Positions 17,831 to 26,416 of a DNA stretch of 64,000 nucleotides are shown piece after piece. The DNA is from Streptomyces sp. HNM0574 (GTDB lineage Bacteria; Actinomycetota; Actinomycetes; Streptomycetales; Streptomycetaceae): assembly GCF_012726235.1 (NCBI RefSeq), contig NZ_JAASAH010000002.1, positions 496,001 to 560,000 on the forward strand, read 5' to 3'. A program made the position numbers and the translations under genes. The notes beneath the pieces were generated by a model, which saw only the letters and a program-made list of their open reading frames with translations, ran no database searches and had not been told where the DNA came from. Numbering within the stretch: position 1 is the first letter of the stretch; every line of letters starts with the position of its first letter.

Positions 17831-19333
17831 TCAGCCCGCGAACCAGCGGACCGGCTCGGGCCGCAGGTTCTCGTACACGTGCTTGGTCTCGCGGTACTCG
17901 GCCAGGCCGTGCGGGCCCAGCTCGCGGCCGATGCCGGACTTGCCGAACCCGCCCCACTCGGCCTGCGGCAGGTAGGGGTGGAAGTCGTTGATCCAGATCG
18001 TGCCGTGGCGCAGCCGGGAGGCGACGCGGCGGGCGCGCGCGGTGTCGGCGGAGAAGACGCCGCCGGCCAGGCCGTACTCGGTGTCGTTCGCGAGGGCGAC
18101 GGCCTCGTCCTCGGTCGTGAACGTCTCGACCGTGAGGATCGGACCGAAGGTCTCCTCGCGGATCACCGTCATGTCGCGGTGGCAGTTGTCCAGCACGGTC
18201 GGCAGGTAGAAGTAGCCGCTCTCCGGACGGACGTCGGACGGCTCGGGCCGCGCGCCGCCGCAGACCAGGGTCGCGCCCTGCTCGACGGCACCGGCCACGT
18301 ACTTCTCGGTCTTCGCCAGCTGCGGGGCGGAGACCAGCGGGCCGCACTCGACGCCTTCCTCGGTGCCGCGGCCGAGGCGGATCTTCCGCGCGCGGGAGGC
18401 GAGTTCGGCGACGAAGCGGTCCTTGACGGACTCCTCGACGATGAGCCGCGAACCGGCGGAGCAGACCTGGCCGCTGTGGATGAACGCGGCGTTCAGGGCC
18501 TGGTCGACGGCGAGGTCGAAGCCCTCCTCGGTCGCGCAGATGTCGGCGAAGACCACGTTGGGGTTCTTGCCGCCCAGCTCCAGCGCGACCTTCTTGGCCT
18601 GCGCGACGGCCGCCTGGCCGACCTTCGTGCCGGAGACGAGGCCACCGGTGAAGGAGACGAGGTCGACGTCGGGGTGGGTGCCGAAGCGGGCACCGACCGG
18701 GTCGCCCGCGCCGGTCACGATGTTCGCGACACCGGCCGGGACACCGGCCTCGACGATCAGCTTGACCAGGTGGATCGTGGTCATCGGCGTGACCTCGCTG
18801 GGCTTGATCACGAAGGTGTTGCCCGCGGCGAGCGCCGGCGCGATCTTCCAGCTGGCCTGGAGCAGCGGGTAGTTCCAGGGCGTGATCATCGCGCACACGC
18901 CGACGGGCTCGTGCACGACGACGCTGTGCACGTCGGCGCTGCCCGCGTCCACGACCCGGCCGCCGGACTCGTTGGTGACGAGGTCGGCGAAGTACCGGAA
19001 GGCGGAGGTGACGTCGTCGACGTCGACCCGGCCCTCCTCGACGGTCTTGCCCGCGTCGCGGGACTCCATCAGGGCGATCTCCTCGCGGTCCCGCTGGAGG
19101 AGGTCGGCGACCTTGCGCAGCACGGCGACGCGCTCGGCCGTCGTGGTACGCGGCCACTCACCCTCGTCGAAGGCCCGGCGCGCGGCGGCGATCGCCGCGT
19201 CGGTGTCCGCCGCGTCACCCTCGGCGACGACGGCGAGAGTGGTGGCGTCGGCCGGGTCGAGGATTTCCCGCGTGCCGCCGGCGGTGGCCGTCCGCCACAC
19301 GCCGTCTACATGAATGCTCTCGATTACGGACAC
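17831..19333 (-). CDS. betB: betaine aldehyde dehydrogenase-like aldehyde dehydrogenase
   Basis: A 500-residue NAD(P)-dependent aldehyde dehydrogenase. TPWNYPLLQASWKIAPALAAGN, the cofactor-binding FTGG, general base Glu252 in LELGGKNPNVVF and catalytic Cys291 in GQVCSAG are all present. In this block it would oxidise betaine aldehyde to glycine betaine, the osmoprotectant the downstream transporter also imports. It is the first gene of the minus-strand block. The GTG start at 19333 has GGAAGG upstream at a rather long spacing of 11 nt. Confidence 0.88.
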   Translation of the reverse strand: MSVIESIHVDGVWRTATAGGTREILDPADATTLAVVAEGDAADTDAAIAAARRAFDEGEWPRTTTAERVAVLRKVADLLQRDREEIALMESRDAGKTVEEGRVDVDDVTSAFRYFADLVTNESGGRVVDAGSADVHSVVVHEPVGVCAMITPWNYPLLQASWKIAPALAAGNTFVIKPSEVTPMTTIHLVKLIVEAGVPAGVANIVTGAGDPVGARFGTHPDVDLVSFTGGLVSGTKVGQAAVAQAKKVALELGGKNPNVVFADICATEEGFDLAVDQALNAAFIHSGQVCSAGSRLIVEESVKDRFVAELASRARKIRLGRGTEEGVECGPLVSAPQLAKTEKYVAGAVEQGATLVCGGARPEPSDVRPESGYFYLPTVLDNCHRDMTVIREETFGPILTVETFTTEDEAVALANDTEYGLAGGVFSADTARARRVASRLRHGTIWINDFHPYLPQAEWGGFGKSGIGRELGPHGLAEYRETKHVYENLRPEPVRWFAG

Positions 19334-19805
19334 CTTGGGTACTGCCTTCCATTACCGAAATGTTCCTTGCGGTCCCACCGGGGGACACAGCAACTGACGT
19401 CCCTGCCCCGTCTTCGCGATTGCATGTCTGTAGGTGGCGAATAAGTGGCCTTCCTCACTGCAACCGCTTCTGTCAACGGCGCAAAACAGGGATGAAGAGG
19501 TCCATACCGGACCTGATGTACGGCCAAACACGGCCCGTCACCCGCCTCTCGGCGCGCGGAACGGGTGGCGGCGTGCGGACGCGCGGGAGGCATCGGCGCC
19601 TCGGTTTTACGGACACGGGGTGTACGTACAAGCGCGGGGGCACGTGTGCAAGGGGTTGCGGGAGAGTTACCCGGGGTTGTTCCGCGTGGCGGGGGCCGAC
19701 GAGGGTGGACGTGCGGGCCGGACGTGCGGGCCGGAAGGGGCACCCGTACCGTGATCGAGGAATACGACCCGTAACGCACCGAATGTCCGGAGGTGGTCCG
19801 GAGTC
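19334..19805. other. 472-bp divergent intergenic region before betB and the LppX-like gene
   Basis: It should hold the betB-operon promoter and that of the plus-strand secreted protein. It contains an AT-richer patch near 19350-19370, a direct tandem duplication of a 13-mer (19707-19719 and 19720-19732) and no credible ORF. No BetI-type gene is nearby. Confidence 0.4.
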
Positions 19806-20681
19806 ATGCGGATTCAGCACAGGGGGCGTGGAGGGGGCCGGCGGTACGGCGCGGCAGGCACCCTCGGCATCGCGGCCGTCGCCGTGGCCATGACCGCGCC
19901 GCCCACGGCCGCGGCCGCCACCCCGGCGGCGCCGCCCGGCCCGTCGACGGCGAGCGGGGACCTCGACGGGCTCTCCGCGGCCGAGATCGCCGACCGCGCC
20001 CGCGCCCAGGCCGGGTCCATGCAGTCGGTGCGGCTGACGATGCGCTCCCCCGGCATGACGCTCCACCTCGCGCTCGACGAGAAGGGCACCTGCGCGGGCA
20101 AGGCCGCCCTGGGCTCGGGCAAGAAGAACGGCGGCAGCGGCGCGCAGGGCACCGTCACCTTCGTCAAGCACGGCAGGACGGTGTGGCTCAAGCCCGACAG
20201 CGCCTTCTGGAAGAGCCAGATCGGCGGCGAACGCGGCGCCTCCGTGGCCGACTTCGTCGACGGCCGCTACATCAAGGGCACCACGGCCGACGGCCTGATG
20301 AACGGCATGGCCGCCACCTGTGACTTGAAGACCCTGCGCCGCAGCATGACCGACGCCTCCGGCTCCGAGCCCGGCGCACAGGGCGACCCCGGTTCCCGGA
20401 AGCCCGGCGAGTGGCAGCGCGGCGAGACCCAGGAGGTGCACGGGACACCGGCCGTCGAGGTCAGCCGCAGCGTGCCCGAGGGCCGGGTCAGCGTGCTGGT
20501 CGCCGACGAGGGCAAGCCGTACCCGCTGAAGCTGACCCGCTCCGCCGAGGCCGGCCAGGACGAGCTCGAACTGGACGACTTCAACAGGCCCGTCAGCGCC
20601 GGCACCCCACCCGCCGCGCAGACGATCGGCGTCACGGAACTGGAGCAGGCCCTCAAGGCCCCGCCGGCCGAGAGCGTCTGA
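19806..20681 (+). CDS. secreted LppX/LolA-like protein
   Basis: A 291-residue exported protein. The basic N-terminus (MRIQHRGRGGGRR) and hydrophobic segment to TAAAA form a signal peptide without a clear lipobox Cys. The mature part begins LDGLSAAEIADRARAQAGSMQSVRLTM, the opening typical of actinobacterial LppX_LprAFG/LolA-like lipid-binding proteins, and continues as a series of beta strands to the C-terminus. Family members carry or sense lipids at the envelope; the ligand is unknown. GGAGG 11 nt upstream and a weaker CCGGAG support ATG 19806. It shares a bidirectional terminator with mdh. Confidence 0.6.
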   Translation: MRIQHRGRGGGRRYGAAGTLGIAAVAVAMTAPPTAAAATPAAPPGPSTASGDLDGLSAAEIADRARAQAGSMQSVRLTMRSPGMTLHLALDEKGTCAGKAALGSGKKNGGSGAQGTVTFVKHGRTVWLKPDSAFWKSQIGGERGASVADFVDGRYIKGTTADGLMNGMAATCDLKTLRRSMTDASGSEPGAQGDPGSRKPGEWQRGETQEVHGTPAVEVSRSVPEGRVSVLVADEGKPYPLKLTRSAEAGQDELELDDFNRPVSAGTPPAAQTIGVTELEQALKAPPAESV

Positions 20682-20724
20682 CGCGAGGCCCCAACCGCCC
20701 GCGCACACCCGGGAGTTGGACACA

Positions 20725-20782
20725 CCACGGGCCCGTGCGCTCCGTCCCCGCCCGGAAGGCGGAGGAGCGTACGGGCCCGTGG
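20725..20782. terminator. bidirectional terminator between LppX-like gene and mdh
   Basis: A 19-bp stem with a single G-U pair (20725-20743 with 20764-20782) separates two convergent genes. Confidence 0.7.
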
Positions 20783-20801
20783 ACGCGTCGCGTCAGACCG
20801 C

Positions 20802-21818
<1,017 letters not shown>

Positions 21819-21885
21819 CTAGAGGGTCGCCCGCGCCGGCGGAGCGGTGGCTCCGCGCCACGGGGCGGCCCTGCCCTTGTGTGAA

Positions 21886-21905
21886 GTCTCTCTACATCAA
21901 GAGAC
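21886..21905. promoter_or_regulatory. inverted repeat upstream of mdh
   Basis: GTCTCT-N8-AGAGAC, about 95 bp upstream of the mdh start, is a perfect 6-bp inverted repeat and a candidate operator. The rest of 21792-22102 holds the terminator of the next operon and no ORF of note. Confidence 0.35.
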
Positions 21906-21939
21906 CCCGCGTCAGGCTATCCGACGCACCTCGGACGTG

Positions 21940-21980
21940 GGCAGCCGCCCGCTCCAGGAGGGGGAGAGCGGGCGGCTGCC
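21940..21980 (-). terminator. terminator after the XRE regulator pair
   Basis: A perfect 15-bp stem (21940-21954 with 21966-21980, 11-nt loop) lies about 120 bp downstream of the DUF2690 regulator stop. Confidence 0.65.
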
Positions 21981-22102
21981 GGGTGCGGTGCCGCGCACCC
22001 GTGGGGGGTACCTGGCCTTCGCCTGCCCCGGATTCGCCCCGCCATGCCTCCGTAAGTCCCGAGGTCTCCCGGACGAGGGACGACGGGGATACGGGGCTGA
22101 CG

Positions 22103-22984
22103 TCACGCGCCGCCGTCGAAGCAGGTGCGTTCGCCGCCGTCGGCCGGGAGATGGCAGACGGTGACGTCCCGCGGGTCGCGCACCGCGACCATGGGGCTGG
22201 TCCCCCAGTACTCCGTCTCGTACTGCTCGGCGATCCGGAGCTTCTGCGTCCGGACGCCGGGGGCCGAGACCTCGAACACGTCGCCGACCTCGTGGCCCCA
22301 GGTCCGCACCCAACTCGCCCCGCACCGCTTCCCGTAGCGCAGGTCGACGCGCAGGCCCTCGCGGGGCCGGGTGGTGACGACGCTGCGCGGGTCGATGCCG
22401 CAGTGCATCAACTCCGGTGACTCGCCCGTGCACTTGGCGCCCCGGCAGCCCGGCGCGATCCCCTCCTCCGCCTCGCCCTCCCCCGGCCAGAACACCAGCG
22501 CCCCCGCCACGGCCGCCGCGCACACCACCGCGCCGACGGCCGAGGCCAGCACCACGGCCCGGCGCCGGCCGCGACGGGGCGGTTCCGGCGGATCCTCGGA
22601 CGGCGACGGGACCTCGGACGCCTCCGCCGCCTGCTCCGTGGCCGCCCCCGAAGTCCCCGCCGCCGGCCGGGTGTCGAGCGTCGTCGTGCCGTGCTGCCGG
22701 GTGTGCTCGCCCGCTCCCTGCCGGGCCGCCCGGCCGCTCCAGTCGAGTTCGGCCAGTTCCCACAGCGCGAGGCAGCGGCCCGGCGGTTCGCCCGCGATCC
22801 GGCAGAGCGACTCGACGGCGTCCCGCGGCGGAAGCTTCTTGCCGTTCAGATACCGCTCCCAGGACGACTTGCTGTACGTCGTCCGGCCCGCGAGGGCGAC
22901 CAGGCTGAGCCCGGTGCGCCCGCGCAGCTCCCGCAGCGCCGCCACCAGTCGGGCGCCCTCGGGGGACTGTTCGGGCGTGCTCAT
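22103..22984 (-). CDS. membrane-anchored XRE-type regulator with DUF2690 ectodomain
   Basis: A 293-residue protein. The N-terminal helix-turn-helix (residues ~10-65; GLSLVALAGRTTYSKSSWERYLNGKKLPP) is followed by a Pro/Glu linker, one membrane helix (AVVLASAVGAVVCAAAVAGALVFW) and a C-terminal Cys-rich DUF2690 domain (CRGAKCTGESPELMHCG ... KRCGASWVRTW ... VTVCHL). That layout puts the HTH inside and DUF2690 outside the membrane. Its ATG overlaps the stop of the upstream paralogue (ATGA), so the pair is coupled. The function of DUF2690 is unknown. Confidence 0.82.
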   Translation of the reverse strand: MSTPEQSPEGARLVAALRELRGRTGLSLVALAGRTTYSKSSWERYLNGKKLPPRDAVESLCRIAGEPPGRCLALWELAELDWSGRAARQGAGEHTRQHGTTTLDTRPAAGTSGAATEQAAEASEVPSPSEDPPEPPRRGRRRAVVLASAVGAVVCAAAVAGALVFWPGEGEAEEGIAPGCRGAKCTGESPELMHCGIDPRSVVTTRPREGLRVDLRYGKRCGASWVRTWGHEVGDVFEVSAPGVRTQKLRIAEQYETEYWGTSPMVAVRDPRDVTVCHLPADGGERTCFDGGA

Positions 22985-23772
22985 CGGCGCAGCACCTTCC
23001 AGGTGTCGGGCCCGACCTTGCCGTCGTCGGGGATGCCGGCGTCCGACTGGAGCCGCTTGACGGCCCGTTCGGTGCCGTTCCGGTAGACGCCGTCTATCGC
23101 GCCCGGCTGGTAGCCCGCCGCGCGCAGCAGGCACTGCGCCTCGACGACGTCCCAGGTGGTGCTGTTGTACTCCATCAACGCCGTGCGGGTGACGCTGTGT
23201 CCGGCGTAGGTGCGCCCGTCGTGGCGCTGGATGTCGCACCGGTACGTCGTCCCCGGCTCCCAGACGTACGGGCCCTCGTGCGCCGTGATGCGCGGGTCCC
23301 GCTCGGCCTCGTCCGACCAGGGCGCGAGGGCGAGGAGTAACCCGGCGGCACCCAGCACCGCCACGGCACCCGCGCCGACGGCGATCAGCCGGGCACGGGT
23401 CCACCGCCGGCCGCCGTCGTCCCCCGTACCGTCCAACACGTCCTCGGAACCCGGGACTTCGGGTTCGGGAAGGGCCGGGTCGGCCGGCGGTGCGGACTCG
23501 CGGGCCGCCTCGCAGACCTCGTGCAGGGCGAGGAGGCGGGTCGGGTCGGCGCCCGCCACCCGGGCCAGCTCCTCCACGGCCCCGCGCGGTGGCAGGGTCT
23601 TGGCGTTCAGATACCGCTCCCAGGACGACTTGCTGTACGTCGTCTTCGCCGCCAGCGCGGCGAGGCTCAGCCCACTGTGGTCCTTCATTCTTCGCAGATG
23701 CACGACCAGTTGCCGGACCCGGTGATCGACCGTGTCCGGCAGCTCTTTCCAACGCGGCATGTTCCACCCCAT
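22981..23772 (-). CDS. membrane-anchored XRE-type regulator with peptidoglycan-binding-like ectodomain
   Basis: A 263-residue paralogue of the next gene. The HTH (GLSLAALAAKTTYSKSSWERYLNAKTLPP) is nearly identical between the two. One membrane helix (LIAVGAGAVAVLGAAGLLLALAPW) leads to an outside domain ending CLLRAAGYQPGAIDGVYRNGTERAVKRLQSDAGIPDDGKVGPDTWKVL, a PG_binding_1-type fold. ATG 23760 (MPRWKE) is an alternative start. The architecture suggests a one-component sensor of the cell wall, which is inference. Confidence 0.82.
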   Translation of the reverse strand: MGWNMPRWKELPDTVDHRVRQLVVHLRRMKDHSGLSLAALAAKTTYSKSSWERYLNAKTLPPRGAVEELARVAGADPTRLLALHEVCEAARESAPPADPALPEPEVPGSEDVLDGTGDDGGRRWTRARLIAVGAGAVAVLGAAGLLLALAPWSDEAERDPRITAHEGPYVWEPGTTYRCDIQRHDGRTYAGHSVTRTALMEYNSTTWDVVEAQCLLRAAGYQPGAIDGVYRNGTERAVKRLQSDAGIPDDGKVGPDTWKVLRR

Positions 23773-24129
23773 ACGCGTGTGGTTTGCGAGGCGCGCAGGC
23801 GCCTGCCGTCGTCACCGACAGCGCCTCGATTCTCCATGCTTGCGCACGAGTTGGGGCATCCGCAGCGTTCCGGCCAACCGCCCCGTCCCCGCGCCGCCTC
23901 TCCCCCGCGCGCGTCCCCGCAGGTCGGGGGCGGGGACGTCCCAGGCGGGCCGGTGTCCGGGGGCCGCGCTGGCGCCGGGCGCACTCCGGGGCGCATGGTC
24001 GGTGGCGGGGACGGCGCGGTCCACCCCGCGCCGTCCCCGCTCCCGTACCGCGCACACGACGACGGCCCGCCCTCCCCGGGGGAGAGGACGGGCCGCACGC
24101 ACAGGGCCCGCGCGGTACGGGCGCCCGCG
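23773..24129. other. 357-bp intergenic region
   Basis: Contains the promoter side of the XRE pair and the terminator of the folD-DUF3017 unit (24063-24095). No ORF in it is convincing. Confidence 0.4.
24063..24095 (-). terminator. terminator after the DUF3017 gene
   Basis: A stem with a 7-bp perfect base (CGGCCCG/CGGGCCG) and an inner stem with two mismatches lies about 35 bp past the DUF3017 stop. Confidence 0.5.
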
Positions 24130-24588
24130 CTAGCGCACGAAGAAGTGCATGATGTCGTCGAGGAACGGGATGCTGATCACCGGCTTCGGCTGCGCCATCA
24201 GCGCCAGCATCGTGATCATGAAACCGAGGATGCCGTACGTCAGCATGTCCGTGAACCGCGAGCGCACGGCCAGCATGCCGACGGACACCAGCGCCCAGCG
24301 CAGCACCGCGCCGCCCAGCAGCGACAGCCCGATGATCAGCAGCCCGGCGCGGAACGCGCCGATGGTGACCAGCAGGCCGATCAGCACCCCGCAGCACACC
24401 GCCAGCAGCGGCCACTGCCGGTACGGCGCCGGGTAGTCGGCGCCCATCGCGCGCCCGCCGCCCTCGGGGCGCGCGGTGTCCCGCGTGAACGTGGGGAACC
24501 GGCGCGACTTGCGCACACCGGCCGAGGCGCTGTCCGCGGCGCGGCTGATCGCGCCCCGGATACGCTCCGTGCCCTTCTCTCCGCCCAT
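24130..24588 (-). CDS. DUF3017 domain membrane protein
   Basis: A 152-residue protein: a charged cytoplasmic N-terminus (MGGEKGTERIRGAISRAADS) then three hydrophobic segments, the first two closely spaced (WPLLAVCCGVLIGLLVTIGAF, AGLLIIGLSLLGGAVLRWAL) and a third near ILGFMITMLALMAQ. DUF3017 is an actinobacterial family of unknown function, typically found beside folD as here. ATG 24588 is chosen for the GGAAAGGG upstream. Longer frames are shadows. It follows folD by about 80 bp. Confidence 0.75.
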   Translation of the reverse strand: MGGEKGTERIRGAISRAADSASAGVRKSRRFPTFTRDTARPEGGGRAMGADYPAPYRQWPLLAVCCGVLIGLLVTIGAFRAGLLIIGLSLLGGAVLRWALVSVGMLAVRSRFTDMLTYGILGFMITMLALMAQPKPVISIPFLDDIMHFFVR

Positions 24589-24671
24589 GTCGGCGAATCC
24601 CTTTCCTGGTCGCGCTGTGCGTCTCGCCCGGTGCGCCCCGCGGCCCGGCCCCGGGGCGCTCGCCGGGGGCG

Positions 24672-25538
24672 TCAGCCCGCGGTGATGCCCGCGGCGCGCT
24701 CGGCGGCCTCGACGACGTTCACCAGCAGCTGGGCCCGGGTCATCGGGCCGACGCCGCCGGGGTTGGGCGACAGCCAGGCCGCGACGTCCCGCACCCGCGG
24801 GTGCACATCGCCGACGATCTTGCCGTTCTCGTCGCGGCTGACGCCGACGTCGAGCACGGCCGCGCCCGGCTTGACGTCCTCCGGCTTGACCAGGTGTGGG
24901 ACACCGGCGGCGGCGACGACGATGTCCGCCTGGCGCAGCATCTCCGGGAGGTTGCGGGTGCCGGTGTGGCACTGGGTCACGGTGGCGTTCTCGCTGCGGC
25001 GGGTCAGCAGCAGCGGCAGCGGACGGCCGATGGTGACGCCCCGGCCGACGACGACCACGTGCGCGCCCTTGATCTCCACGCCGTGCCGGCGGAGCAGCGT
25101 GACGACGCCCTGCGGGGTGCAGGGCAGCGGCGCGGGCTCGTTGAGCACCAGACGGCCGAGATTGGTGGGGTGCAGGCCGTCCGCGTCCTTCGACGGGTCC
25201 ATCAGTTCCAGGACGCGGTTGGTGTCGATGCCCTTCGGCAGCGGCAGCTGGACGATGTAACCCGTGCAGGACGGGTCCTCGTTCAGCTCGCGCACGACGG
25301 CCTCGATCTCCTCCTGCGTGGCCGTGGCCGGCAGTTCGCGCTGGATCGAGTGGATGCCGATCTGCTCGCTGTCGCGGTGCTTGCCCGCGACGTACTTCTG
25401 GCTGCCGACGTCGTCACCGACGAGCAGCGTGCCGAGACCGGGCGTGCTCCCCCTCTCCTTGAGCGCGGCGACACGCTCCCTCAGGTCGGACTTGATCGCT
25501 GCTGCGGTGGCCTTGCCATCGAGAATCTGGGCCGTCAT
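24672..25538 (-). CDS. folD: bifunctional methylenetetrahydrofolate dehydrogenase/methenyltetrahydrofolate cyclohydrolase
   Basis: A 288-residue one-carbon enzyme interconverting 5,10-methylene- and 10-formyl-THF with NADP. The active-site Lys region is [16 protein letters not shown], followed by [26 protein letters not shown], the Rossmann motif [14 protein letters not shown] and the C-terminal PGGVGPMT. It supplies 10-formyl-THF to the formyltransferases encoded by purN and purH about 7 kb away. Divergent from the FHA gene. Confidence 0.96.
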   Translation of the reverse strand: MTAQILDGKATAAAIKSDLRERVAALKERGSTPGLGTLLVGDDVGSQKYVAGKHRDSEQIGIHSIQRELPATATQEEIEAVVRELNEDPSCTGYIVQLPLPKGIDTNRVLELMDPSKDADGLHPTNLGRLVLNEPAPLPCTPQGVVTLLRRHGVEIKGAHVVVVGRGVTIGRPLPLLLTRRSENATVTQCHTGTRNLPEMLRQADIVVAAAGVPHLVKPEDVKPGAAVLDVGVSRDENGKIVGDVHPRVRDVAAWLSPNPGGVGPMTRAQLLVNVVEAAERAAGITAG

Positions 25539-25634
25539 GCGGTCATTCTCGCGGATGCGGGCGCGTGGTCTCCAATCCGTCCGGCCGTCACGGGCTCCTC
25601 ACGTCCGCCGTTGTGGGGGTGCGCCGCGGCTCAG

Positions 25635-25640
25635 TACGCT
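25635..25640 (+). promoter_or_regulatory. -10 element of a likely leaderless transcript (FHA gene)
   Basis: TACGCT lies exactly 7 nt before the GTG at 25648 with no Shine-Dalgarno in between. Confidence 0.45.
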
Positions 25641-25647
25641 GCGTGGC

Positions 25648-26388
25648 GTGTTCAGCGTGATCGTGGTGCCTGACAACTGCGGGGGCCCGGACGGGCAGTT
25701 CCGCCTCGAACCGGGCGAAACCCTCCGTTTCGGACGTGTGGCCACGACCGGGACGTCCCGGACAACGCTCACCATCCCGCACCCCGGAATCTCCCGCGCC
25801 GCGGGCGAGATCACCGCCACCGGCGCGTTCTGGACGGTCACCAACCTCAGCCGCCGGCAGACGTACGTGATCGAGAACCCGGAGGGCGCGGGCGAGCACA
25901 TCAAGGTGGCGCCCGGCCGCGCCGAAGCGCCCGTCCCCTTCGAGTTCTCCCGGATGGTCCTGCCCGCCGGCGGGGACCTGCTCGGCTTCGACGTCTGGGC
26001 GCCGCGCCACGACTACCTGGAGGGCCCGGACATCGGCGGCGAGGCCACCGCGCTGCCGTTCCCGCTCGACCGGGGCAAGAAGTACTTCCTCGTCCTGGCC
26101 GCGCTCTGCGAACCCCGCCTGCGCGGCGACCCGTACGCGCCGCTGCCCACCGTCGAGCAGCTCATCGAGCGGCTCCGGCCGCAGTGGCCCGCCGCCAACC
26201 GGGCCGCCGTGTACTGGAACATCGACTACCTCGCCGTCAAACTCCGGCTCAAGCCACCGCCGGAGGAGGCGGGAGCGGCCGGTTCGGGGCAGCGGCTGAA
26301 CGGCAAGAAGGAGGCCCTGGTCTCCCTCGCGCTCCGCTTTGACCTGGTACGGGAGGAGCAACTGTCCGTACTGGAGGGACAGTTGTGA
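25648..26388 (+). CDS. FHA domain protein, partner of the downstream kinase
   Basis: A 246-residue protein with an N-terminal FHA fold: LRFGRVATTGTSRTTLTIPHPGISRAAGEI contains the GR and the S-x-x-H-like region (here ISRAAG), then a strand-rich stretch WTVTNLSRRQTYVIEN. FHA domains bind phosphothreonine. The C-terminal half is helical with PLPTVEQLIERLRPQWPAANRAAVYWNIDYLAVKL, resembling the conserved helical region of actinobacterial FHA-kinase pairs. The Ser/Thr kinase gene starts 28 bp downstream, so it is a probable kinase substrate or adaptor. GTG 25648 is preferred. Confidence 0.72.
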   Translation: MFSVIVVPDNCGGPDGQFRLEPGETLRFGRVATTGTSRTTLTIPHPGISRAAGEITATGAFWTVTNLSRRQTYVIENPEGAGEHIKVAPGRAEAPVPFEFSRMVLPAGGDLLGFDVWAPRHDYLEGPDIGGEATALPFPLDRGKKYFLVLAALCEPRLRGDPYAPLPTVEQLIERLRPQWPAANRAAVYWNIDYLAVKLRLKPPPEEAGAAGSGQRLNGKKEALVSLALRFDLVREEQLSVLEGQL

Positions 26389-26416
26389 TGACCACCGCAG
26401 GCGGGAGGCGGTCCGG

